From: Alphaproteobacteria bacterium | GTDB lineage: Bacteria > Pseudomonadota > Alphaproteobacteria > Acetobacterales > Acetobacteraceae | DNA length: 64,000 bases | NCBI GenBank assembly: GCA_020850755.1 | Contig: JADZEB010000052.1 | Coordinates: forward strand, 1-64,000 | Direction: 5' to 3' | Part shown: positions 57,481-64,000 of the stretch, piece after piece | How the letters are laid out: every line of letters begins with the position of its first letter | Position numbering within the stretch: position 1 is the first letter of the stretch | Notes under the pieces: model-generated | What the model was told of the DNA's origin: nothing | What the model saw: only the letters and a program-made list of their open reading frames with translations | Database searches by the model: none | Position numbers and translations under genes: made by a program

Positions 57481-58314
57481 CTATTCCTCGGCGGCGGCGG
57501 GGGCGTGCGGCGGGTGCCCATGGGCGGGCGCCCATTGCAGGTGCTGCCCGCCATCGAGCGCGATCATCTGCCCGGTCATGGCGGGCAGCGCAAGGATGGC
57601 CAGAAGGGCGCGCGCCACCTCCTCGGGGCTGGTGCCGCGCTGGAGGGGGGTGCTGGCGCATTGGCGGGCGAATTGCGCATCGCTCTGTCGCGCGCTCGGC
57701 AGGGCGGGGCCGGGCCCGATCGCGTTCACCCGGATGCGCGGGGCGAGCGCGAGCGCAAGCTGCTGCGTCAGCGCCCACAGCCCGACCTTGGAGACGGTGT
57801 AGGAGACGAAATAGGGCGTCACGCTCCACACCCGCTGGTCGAGCAGGTTGAGGATCACCCCCTCCGCCCCATCCGGCAGGTCGCGGGCGAAGGCCTGCGC
57901 CAGCACGAAGGGCGCGCGCAGGTTGGGCTCGATACGCAGGTCCCAACTCGCGCGGGTGGCGTCGTGCACGGTGTCGCGCTCGAAGGTCGAGGCGTTGTTG
58001 ACCAGCACGCCGATCGGTCCGCCAAGCAGCCCGGCGGCGCGCGGCAGGAGCGGGGCCACCTCCTCCTCGCGGGCGAGGTCGGCGCCACGGGTGCCGGCCT
58101 TCACGCCGAGCCGGCGCGCCTCCTCGGCGAGCGCGGCGGCCTCGGCGGCGGAGCGGTGATAGTGGATCGCCACCGCGAAGCCGGCCTGCGCCAGGGCGAG
58201 CGTGATGGCGCGGCCGAGCCGCTTCGCGCCGCCGGTGACCAGCGCCGTGCGCGGCAGGGCCGGCGATAGCGGCAGGGCAAGGCGCGGATCGGGACGGGGG
58301 GTGCCCATGGTCAT
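57481..58314 (-). CDS. SDR oxidoreductase, pteridine reductase-like
   Basis: This 277-residue short-chain dehydrogenase has the cofactor motif TGGAKRLGRAI, catalytic Tyr-Lys in YFVSYTVSKVGL, and VNNAS. The TGGAKRLG variant and ILNLLDQRVW resemble FolM/pteridine reductases that reduce dihydromonapterin or dihydrofolate. Its place just before folB supports a pterin role, but direct evidence is absent. The ~20-residue N-terminal extension MTMGTPRPDPRLALPL may start at ATG 58314 or ATG 58308. The C-terminus ends with HPPHAPAAAEE, low-complexity. Confidence 0.83.
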   Translation of the reverse strand: MTMGTPRPDPRLALPLSPALPRTALVTGGAKRLGRAITLALAQAGFAVAIHYHRSAAEAAALAEEARRLGVKAGTRGADLAREEEVAPLLPRAAGLLGGPIGVLVNNASTFERDTVHDATRASWDLRIEPNLRAPFVLAQAFARDLPDGAEGVILNLLDQRVWSVTPYFVSYTVSKVGLWALTQQLALALAPRIRVNAIGPGPALPSARQSDAQFARQCASTPLQRGTSPEEVARALLAILALPAMTGQMIALDGGQHLQWAPAHGHPPHAPAAAEE

Positions 58315-58344
58315 GGCAGGCGAAGGCCGGTTGCTGTTGTTTGC

Positions 58345-60582
58345 TCAGGGGCCGCGGCGGCTGCGTCCGCCGCCGCGCCGCTTGCTCGGATCGTAGCCGC
58401 CCCCGCCGGGGCCGAGCGGTTCGGGCACGCGCGCCTTCTCGCGCGCGGCGCGGCCCCTGGGCCGGCCCGCCCGCGGGCCGACGCCATAGGCGGCCGCGGC
58501 GGCGGGCGGGGCGCCGGGCGCCGTCAGGCCAAGCTCGGCCGCCTCCAGCCGCTTGATCTCGTCGCGCAGGCGCGCCGCCTCCTCGAATTCGAGGTCGGCG
58601 GCGGCGGCCATCATGCGCTTCTTCAGCTCCTCGATGGTGGCGCCAAGATCCTTGCCGACCAGCTGCGCCGGCCCGCCATCGGCCATCGGTGCCACGGTGA
58701 CGTAGTCGCCTTCATAGACGCTGTGCAGCACGTCGCTGATCTGCTTCTTCACGCTCTGCGGCGTGATGCCGTGCGCCTCGTTCCAGGCGGTCTGCTTGGC
58801 GCGGCGGCGATTGGTCTCCTCGATCGCGTGGGCGAGCGAGGGTGTCATCTGCTCGGCATAGAGGATGACGCGGCCATCGATGTTGCGCGCCGCGCGCCCG
58901 ATGGTCTGCACCAGGCTGGTCTGGCTGCGCAGGAAGCCTTCCTTGTCGGCGTCCAGGATCGCCACCAGCGCGCATTCGGGAATGTCGAGCCCCTCGCGCA
59001 GGAGGTTGATCCCAACCAGCACGTCGAACACGCCAAGCCGGAGGTCGCGCACGATCTCGATGCGTTCCAGCGTGTCGAAGTCCGAATGCAGATAGCGCAC
59101 GCGCACCCCGGCATCGGCGAGATACTCGGTCAGGTCCTCGGCCATCTTCTTCGTCAGCGTCGTCACCAGCACGCGATGGCCCTTGGCGGCGGCGGCCTTG
59201 CACTCGGCGAGCAGGTCGTCGACCTGCTTCTCGACCGGGCGGATGATGCACACCGGGTCGATCAGGCCGGTGGGGCGGATCACCTGTTCGGCGAAGACCC
59301 CGCCGGTGCGTTCCAGCTCCCAAGGCCCGGGCGTGGCCGAGACGAACACCGATTGCGGGCGCAGGGCGTCCCACTCCTCGAACTTGAGCGGGCGGTTGTC
59401 GACGCAGGAGGGCAGGCGGAAGCCGAAATCGGCCAGCACCGACTTGCGGTTGAAGTCGCCACGATACATGCCGCCCACCTGCGGCACGGTGACGTGGCTC
59501 TCGTCGACGATCAGGATCGCGTTCTCGGGCAGGTATTCGAACAAGGTGGGCGGCGGCTCGCCCGGGCGGCGGCCGGTCAGGTAGCGCGAATAGTTCTCGA
59601 TGCCCTTGCAGCTTCCCGTCGTCTCGATCATCTCGAGGTCGAACACGGTGCGCTGTTCCAGCCGCTCGGCTTCGAGCAGCTTGCCGCCGGCGCGCAGCTC
59701 CTCCAGCCGCGCGCGCAGCTCGTCCTTGATCAGCCGCGCCGCCTGCTGGAGCGTCGGGCGCGGCGTGACATAGTGGCTGTTCGGATAGACCGTGATCGCC
59801 GTGAGCGTATCGGTGCGCTCGCCGGTGAGGGGGTCGAACTCGGCGATGCTTTCCACCTCGTCGCCGAACAGCGACAGGCGCCAGGCGCGATCCTCCAGAT
59901 GGGCGGGGAACAGCTCGACCGAATCGCCGCGCACGCGGAAGGCGCCGCGCTGGAAGGCGGCATCGTTGCGGCGGTACTGCAGCTCGACCAGTTTCTTGAG
60001 CAGCTCGTCGCGCCCGATGCGCTCGCCCAACCCCAGCTTCACGGTCATGGTGGCGTAGGTCTCGACCGAGCCGATGCCGTAGATGCACGAGACCGAGGCG
60101 ACGATCAGCACGTCGTTGCGTTCCAGCAGGGCGCGCGTGGCCGAATGGCGCATGCGGTCGATCTGCTCGTTGATCTGGGCGTCCTTCTCGATATAGGTGT
60201 CGGTGCGCGGCACATAGGCTTCGGGCTGGTAGTAGTCGTAGTAGCTGACGAAATACTCCACCGCATTGTCGGGGAAGAAGCCCTTCATCTCGCCATAGAG
60301 CTGGGCGGCGAGCGTCTTGTTGGGCGCCAGGACCAGGGTCGGGCGGTTCAGGTTCTGCACCACATGGGCCATGGTGAAGGTCTTGCCCGAGCCGGTGACG
60401 CCGAGCAGCACCTGGTCCTTCTCGCCGCGCGCGAGGCCCTCGGTCAGATCGGCGATCGCCTGCGGCTGGTCGCCCGCCGGGGCGAACTCGGAGACGAGGC
60501 GGAAGCGCGGCCCGTCCGCCACCGGCGGGCGGCGGCGGGGCAGGAAGGTCAGGACGGGCGCGGTGGCGGCGAGCGTGTTCAT
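58345..60582 (-). CDS. uvrB: Excinuclease ABC subunit B
   Basis: UvrB is the helicase-like subunit that verifies DNA damage and recruits UvrC. The 745-residue protein has [19 protein letters not shown]-loop GVTGSGKT near residue 60, the beta-hairpin region [38 protein letters not shown], helicase motif [25 protein letters not shown] and a C-terminal UVR motif ([16 protein letters not shown]). The last ~75 residues are Gly/Arg/Ala-rich, longer than usual. ATG 60580-60582 is the start. It is separated from uvrC by the SDR and folB genes. Confidence 0.97.
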   Translation of the reverse strand: MNTLAATAPVLTFLPRRRPPVADGPRFRLVSEFAPAGDQPQAIADLTEGLARGEKDQVLLGVTGSGKTFTMAHVVQNLNRPTLVLAPNKTLAAQLYGEMKGFFPDNAVEYFVSYYDYYQPEAYVPRTDTYIEKDAQINEQIDRMRHSATRALLERNDVLIVASVSCIYGIGSVETYATMTVKLGLGERIGRDELLKKLVELQYRRNDAAFQRGAFRVRGDSVELFPAHLEDRAWRLSLFGDEVESIAEFDPLTGERTDTLTAITVYPNSHYVTPRPTLQQAARLIKDELRARLEELRAGGKLLEAERLEQRTVFDLEMIETTGSCKGIENYSRYLTGRRPGEPPPTLFEYLPENAILIVDESHVTVPQVGGMYRGDFNRKSVLADFGFRLPSCVDNRPLKFEEWDALRPQSVFVSATPGPWELERTGGVFAEQVIRPTGLIDPVCIIRPVEKQVDDLLAECKAAAAKGHRVLVTTLTKKMAEDLTEYLADAGVRVRYLHSDFDTLERIEIVRDLRLGVFDVLVGINLLREGLDIPECALVAILDADKEGFLRSQTSLVQTIGRAARNIDGRVILYAEQMTPSLAHAIEETNRRRAKQTAWNEAHGITPQSVKKQISDVLHSVYEGDYVTVAPMADGGPAQLVGKDLGATIEELKKRMMAAAADLEFEEAARLRDEIKRLEAAELGLTAPGAPPAAAAAYGVGPRAGRPRGRAAREKARVPEPLGPGGGGYDPSKRRGGGRSRRGP

Positions 60583-60679
60583 GCGGGTGCGTGTCGGGGT
60601 GTTGCGGCCGGCGGCGTGGGGTCGCGCGGGGCAGTCTAGCCCGATATGGGACCGGGCGCGAAAGCCGCCAGGGGGAGCA

Positions 60680-60731
60680 CCCGGGGGAACGCCCCGGGGG
60701 AGCGCCCCGGGGGCGCGCCCCGGGGGCGCGC
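60680..60731. repeat. 13-bp tandem repeat, four copies
   Basis: Four 13-bp units start at 60680, 60693, 60706 and 60719 (consensus cccgggggcgcgc). Flanking copies are more diverged. The array occupies the gap between uvrB and ltaE, both on the minus strand, just downstream of ltaE. Confidence 0.9.
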
Positions 60732-60749
60732 CAGGAGGAACGCCGGCGC

Positions 60750-61796
60750 CTAGCGCCCGGCCGCGAGGGTGGCGGCGAAGGCGTCGTGCACGCGCGGCAG
60801 CTCGGGCGGCCCGATCTCGTGGTGCAGGCACATGCGCAGCCGCTCGCGCGCGAGCACGCTCACCCGCACGCCGCGCGCGGCCAGGGCGGCGGCGAAGGGG
60901 CGGGCGGCGCGGCCAAGCGCGCCGATCGCGACGGTAAGAAGGTTGCTCTCCACCTCGGCCGGATCGACCAGGCGCGCATCGAGCGCGGCAAGCAGGCGCG
61001 CCAATGCCTGGGCGTTGGCGTGGTCCTCGGCCAGCCGCTCGCGCATGGTATCCAGCGCGACGATGGCGCCGGCGGCGACGATGCCCGACTGGCGCATATG
61101 CCCGCCCAGCACGCGGCGGAAGAACAGCGCCTGCTCGAGCATGGCGCGCGGCATGGCCAGCACCGCGCCCACCGGCGCGCCGAGCCCCTTGCACAGGCAG
61201 ACGGCGGTGGTGTCCGAGAAGCGCGCCATCTCGGCCTCGGGCCGGCCGAGCGCGATTGCGGCGTTGAAGATGCGCGCCCCGTCGAGATGCACCGGCACGC
61301 CGCGCGCGGCGCACAACTGGTAGAGCGCGGCCAGATGCGCCATCGGCAGCACCGCGCCCCCTTGCGCGGTGTGCGTGGTCTCGGCCACGACCAGGCGCAC
61401 TGGCGGGCGCAGCCGCTCCTCGGCCGGATCGAGCGCGCGGGCGAGCAGGTCGAGATCGACCGCGCCGCGCACGCCCGGCAGGCTGCGCGCCGAGAGATGC
61501 GCGACGCTGGCCAGCCCCCCGAACTCGGCGGCGAGCACATGGCAGCTCTCCTCGCCCGCCACCTCGCCGACGCGGTTGGTGAGGATCATCAGCGCGATCA
61601 GGTTGGCCATGGTGGCCGAGGGCAGGAACAGCCCCGCCTCCTTGCCGAGCATGGCGGCAACGCGTTCCTCCAGCCGCGCCACGGTCGGGTCCTCGCGATA
61701 GCCGTCATCGCCGGTCTCGGCATTGGCCATCGCCGCGCGCATGGCAGCGGTGGGCGCGTGCACCGTGTCGGAGCGGAGGTCGATCGGGCGGGACAT
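60750..61796 (-). CDS. ltaE: Low-specificity threonine aldolase
   Basis: This 348-residue PLP enzyme splits threonine to glycine and acetaldehyde. It begins [20 protein letters not shown] with [19 protein letters not shown], then [15 protein letters not shown] and the PLP lysine in [14 protein letters not shown]. The C-terminal domain ends near [23 protein letters not shown] 61794-61796 has GGAAG upstream on the minus strand. It diverges from the aspartate aminotransferase gene across a gap containing a 14-bp repeat. Confidence 0.93.
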   Translation of the reverse strand: MSRPIDLRSDTVHAPTAAMRAAMANAETGDDGYREDPTVARLEERVAAMLGKEAGLFLPSATMANLIALMILTNRVGEVAGEESCHVLAAEFGGLASVAHLSARSLPGVRGAVDLDLLARALDPAEERLRPPVRLVVAETTHTAQGGAVLPMAHLAALYQLCAARGVPVHLDGARIFNAAIALGRPEAEMARFSDTTAVCLCKGLGAPVGAVLAMPRAMLEQALFFRRVLGGHMRQSGIVAAGAIVALDTMRERLAEDHANAQALARLLAALDARLVDPAEVESNLLTVAIGALGRAARPFAAALAARGVRVSVLARERLRMCLHHEIGPPELPRVHDAFAATLAAGR

Positions 61797-61891
61797 GGCG
61801 GGCGCTTCCCTGGCCGGAGGGGCGGGGCGGGGCAGGACGGAAGGGAGGCGCGCCCGCGCGGGCGGCGATGCTAGCACCGCCCGGCCGGTGC

Positions 61892-61933
61892 GGGGAGCGG
61901 GCGGAGGGGAGCGGGCAGCGGGGAGCGGGCGGC
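61892..61933. repeat. 14-bp tandem repeat, three copies
   Basis: Three units start at 61892, 61906 and 61920 (consensus ggggagcgggcggc). They lie in the divergent gap between ltaE and the aspartate aminotransferase gene, so they may sit near a promoter. Confidence 0.8.
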
Positions 61934-62034
61934 GCGCGTCCATCGCCGCACCTTGCCGCCCCGCCGCCCCGGGGCTAGCGTTGCGCCCCTGTGACGCACC
62001 CGCCCTTTCCCCTTCGCCAGAACGGAGCCCTTCC

Positions 62035-63237
62035 ATGAAGCTCGCCGCCGAACGCATGGATCGCATCAAGCCCTCGCTGACCGGGGCGATGACGGCGCGC
62101 GCGCGCGACCTCAAGGCCGCGGGCAAGGACGTGATCGGCCTTTCGTCGGGCGAGCCCGATTTCGACACGCCCGAGAACGTCAAGCAGGCGGCGATCAAGG
62201 CGATCCTGGCCGGCGACACCAAATACACCAATGTCGATGGCACGCGGGCGGTGAAGGAGGCGATCCGCGCCAAGTTCAAGCGCGACAACGGCCTCGACTA
62301 CGCGCTCGACGAGGTGATGATCTCCACCGGCGGCAAGCAGGTGATCTTCAACTCGCTGCTCGCCACCATCGACCCGGGCGACGAGGCGATCATCCCCACC
62401 CCGTGCTGGGTGAGCTATCCCGAGATCGTCAGCCTGGCCGAGGGCAAGCCGGTGTTCGTCGCCTGCCCGCAGAACAACGGCTTCAAGCTGCGCGCCGAGG
62501 ATCTGGAAGCGGCGATCACGCCGAAAACCAAGTGGTTCATCCTCAACAACCCGTGCAACCCCACCGGTGCCGCCTACTCGGCCGAGGATCTGCGCCCGAT
62601 CTGCGACGTGCTGCTCAAGCACCCGGATGTGTGGATCTTCACCGACGACATCTACGAGCACCTCGCCTATGACGGCTTCAAGCCGGCCACCATCGTGCAG
62701 GTGGAGCCGCGGCTGAAATCGCGCACCGTGACGATGAATGGCTGCTCCAAGGGCTATGCCATGACCGGCTGGCGCGTGGGCTTCTGCGGCGCGCCGGCGC
62801 CCTTGATCAAGCTCCTGATGAAGCTGCAGAGCCAGAGCACCTCGAACGTCTCGACCATCAGCCAGGCGGCGACGGTGGAGGCGCTGACCGGCCCGCAGGA
62901 CAGCATCGGCAAGATGGTCGCGGTCTATCGCGAGCGGCGCAACCTGGTGGCCGAGATGCTCAACAAGGCGCCGGGCATTTCCTGCCACAAGCCCGAGGGC
63001 GCGTTCTACGTCTTCCCCTCGATCGCCGGCTGTATCGGGAAAACCTCGGCCGGCGGGCGCAGGATCACCACCGACGAGGATTTCGTGAACGCGCTGCTGG
63101 AGGAGAACGGCGTTGCCGCCGTGCATGGCGGGGCGTTCATGATGCCGGGCTATTTCCGCATCAGCTACGCCACCAGCACCGAGGCGCTGCGCGAGGCCTG
63201 CACGCGCATCCAGAAATTCTGCCAGGGCCTGCGCTGA
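62035..63237 (+). CDS. Aspartate aminotransferase, class I/II
   Basis: This 400-residue PLP enzyme is an alphaproteobacterial AspC/AatA-type aminotransferase, interconverting aspartate and oxaloacetate, and some members also use prephenate. Segments LSSGEPDFDTPENVKQAA, NNPCNPTGAAYS, TDDIYEHLAYDGFK, the PLP lysine in NGCSKGYAMTGWRVGF and FRISYATSTEALREAC match the family. ATG 62035 follows CGGAGC. The sequence at its 3' end (from 63225) is duplicated just downstream, followed by a strong terminator. Confidence 0.93.
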   Translation: MKLAAERMDRIKPSLTGAMTARARDLKAAGKDVIGLSSGEPDFDTPENVKQAAIKAILAGDTKYTNVDGTRAVKEAIRAKFKRDNGLDYALDEVMISTGGKQVIFNSLLATIDPGDEAIIPTPCWVSYPEIVSLAEGKPVFVACPQNNGFKLRAEDLEAAITPKTKWFILNNPCNPTGAAYSAEDLRPICDVLLKHPDVWIFTDDIYEHLAYDGFKPATIVQVEPRLKSRTVTMNGCSKGYAMTGWRVGFCGAPAPLIKLLMKLQSQSTSNVSTISQAATVEALTGPQDSIGKMVAVYRERRNLVAEMLNKAPGISCHKPEGAFYVFPSIAGCIGKTSAGGRRITTDEDFVNALLEENGVAAVHGGAFMMPGYFRISYATSTEALREACTRIQKFCQGLR

Positions 63238-63275
63238 AGCTGCGCTGACGGGGCCTGCGCTGAAGCCGCGCTGAC
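63225..63275 (+). repeat. Duplicated 3' end of the aminotransferase gene
   Basis: A 25-base segment beginning gggcctgcgctgaag at 63225 recurs at 63251 with one mismatch. The first copy contains the stop codon of the gene; the second follows directly. The repeat period is 26. Confidence 0.85.
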
Positions 63276-63289
63276 AGTCGAAACGCTAT

Positions 63290-63330
63290 CGGGCGCGCGC
63301 GGGGAGACCCGCTCGCGCCCGTGGCATTTT
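63290..63330 (+). terminator. Terminator of the aspartate aminotransferase gene
   Basis: An 8-bp stem (63290-63297 with 63314-63321) continues after a two-base internal loop into a 4-bp stem (63300-63303 with 63308-63311) capped by a GAGA tetraloop. TGGCATTTT follows, giving a short T run. Confidence 0.75.
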
Positions 63331-63360
63331 CACGCTTGAGGATGCGTCGCGCGCCCCCGA

Positions 63361-63452
63361 TGCGCGCTGCCGCGCGTTTCGGTCGTGCGCGCTGCCGCGC
63401 GTTTCGGTCGTGCGCGCTGCCGCGCGTGGCCGGCTTGCGCTGCCGCGCGTCA
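63361..63452. repeat. 25-bp tandem repeat, nearly four copies
   Basis: Units start at 63361, 63386, 63411 and 63436. The core tgcgcgctgccgcgcg is shared and the first two units also match through gtttcggtcg. The last partial unit contains the stop codon of the minus-strand gene (63450-63452). Confidence 0.88.
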
Positions 63453-64000
63453 GGCCGACAGGCGCTCGCTCTGCGGGTCGAGGCAGGGCGACAGGGCCAC
63501 GCCGTCGTGCCGGATCACCACCGTGACCTGGCAGCGCCGGCCGGCGACACGCTCGGGCAGGGCATGCTGCTCGATGCGCACGGCGCCGGTGGCCGGATCA
63601 AGGAGATGCAGCGCGACCATCGCCGGCTGTCCGGGCGGGGGCAGGGGCAGGTCGGCTGCCGTGAGGCGCCAGGCGCTCATTGGTGCGCCGCTCTCGCGCG
63701 GCAGCAGGGTGCGGCCGGTCTGGCGCGCCTCCACCCCGTCCACCACGATCGCGCGCACGGCCAGCGTGGTGGCGCTGAGATTGCCGATATCGAGCGTGAG
63801 ATGGCCGGGCGGGCGCTTCGCGGCCCCGACATGGGTGGCCATCACCGCCCAGACCAGGGACAGGCAGAGCCAGCCGGCGGCCCGCAGGACGCCACGGCGC
63901 GACCCGGGCCGGTTGGCCGCCGCATTGGCCGCTGCATTGGCCGTTTCGTCCGCCCTCGTGGCGGACGGCGCCTTGGCCGAAGCCGGCGCAGACTCCTCGG
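63450..64000 (-). CDS. Membrane-anchored protein, N-terminus outside the window
   Basis: The frame stays open from its stop at 63450 to the right edge, giving at least 182 residues. A polar Ala/Asn-rich part (with the repeated ANAAANAAAN) precedes a single membrane segment VLRAAGWLCLSLVWAVMATH, then a ~120-residue beta-rich region LTLDIGNLSATTLAVRAIVV and QVTVVIRHDGVALSPC. This resembles alphaproteobacterial zinc-ribbon/membrane proteins with a C-terminal DUF3426-like domain, but the diagnostic zinc ribbon would lie beyond the edge. Treat the family as uncertain. Confidence 0.6.
   Translation of the reverse strand, partial: EESAPASAKAPSATRADETANAAANAAANRPGSRRGVLRAAGWLCLSLVWAVMATHVGAAKRPPGHLTLDIGNLSATTLAVRAIVVDGVEARQTGRTLLPRESGAPMSAWRLTAADLPLPPPGQPAMVALHLLDPATGAVRIEQHALPERVAGRRCQVTVVIRHDGVALSPCLDPQSERLSA

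Noticed and set aside
61796-62034. Extra N-terminal domain for the aspartate aminotransferase
   Set aside because: The frame is open upstream but reads as Arg/Ala-rich filler over the repeat; ATG 62035 with a CGGAGC site gives the normal family start.

Overview
This 64 kb window is chromosomal DNA from a very GC-rich aerobic alphaproteobacterium, most likely an Acetobacteraceae/Rhodospirillales member. The inference rests on the aerobic cobaltochelatase pair cobS-cobT next to a J-domain protein and bolA, a Bug-type solute receptor, secA beside ppiC-argJ, and a pgsA/uvrC/moaDE block. Gene density is high, and I see no phage, transposase, CRISPR array, tRNA or rRNA. Most of the window is core metabolism. 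The unusual features are interrupted genes, fusions and many short tandem repeats between genes.

Layout. 1-5.5 kb: start of a flagellar hook gene, a Bug receptor diverging from an AbrB-type permease, an internally duplicated membrane protein and a PrpF-type isomerase. 5.6-13.3 kb: SnoaL-like protein, DUF4743 NUDIX hydrolase, an Atm1-type ABC exporter broken by an in-frame TAA, a VOC protein whose 3' end is duplicated downstream, rpmB with promoter and terminator, a phytase-esterase-like protein and a dienelactone hydrolase. 13.7-21.2 kb: cobT, cobS, J-domain protein, bolA, a ribbon-helix-helix protein, DUF2889 protein and a fused aroK-aroB. 21.4-31.2 kb: a 46-residue membrane peptide, a large Pro/Ala-rich exported protein, a XerC/D recombinase, a malate/lactate dehydrogenase-family gene, accA, a MAPEG protein, an ATP-grasp protein and NnrS. 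31.2-41 kb: secA (broken by an in-frame TAA) diverging from ppiC, argJ, a GNAT-MutT fusion, a CinA-like protein, an AstE-like deacylase and argE. 41-51.5 kb: an M81 peptidase, two divergent paralogous peptide-binding proteins, dppBCDF-type transporter genes and cytochrome b561. 51.5-64 kb: moaE with an extra C-terminal domain, moaD, a lipoprotein, mobB, pgsA, uvrC, an A+T-rich origin-like gap, folB, a pteridine-reductase-like SDR, uvrB, ltaE, an aspartate aminotransferase and a partial membrane-anchored gene.

How genes work together. ArgJ and ArgE both belong to arginine biosynthesis. The M81 peptidase, M20 deacylase and Dpp-type transporter suggest peptide and acyl-amino-acid use. MoaD, MoaE and MobB serve molybdenum cofactor. 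UvrB and UvrC serve nucleotide excision repair. FolB and the SDR point to pterin/folate metabolism.

Three observations deserve most attention. First, two otherwise intact genes, secA and an Atm1-type exporter, each carry one in-frame TAA and no frameshift, while TAA ends only one of 55 readable genes here. Second, short tandem arrays, mostly 13-17 bp and often exactly 14 bp, occupy many gaps and often overlap the 3' ends of genes, and one gene's 3' end is duplicated. Third, an A+T-rich gap upstream of uvrC carries DnaA-box-like 9-mers. I found no clearly new defence or mobile system.
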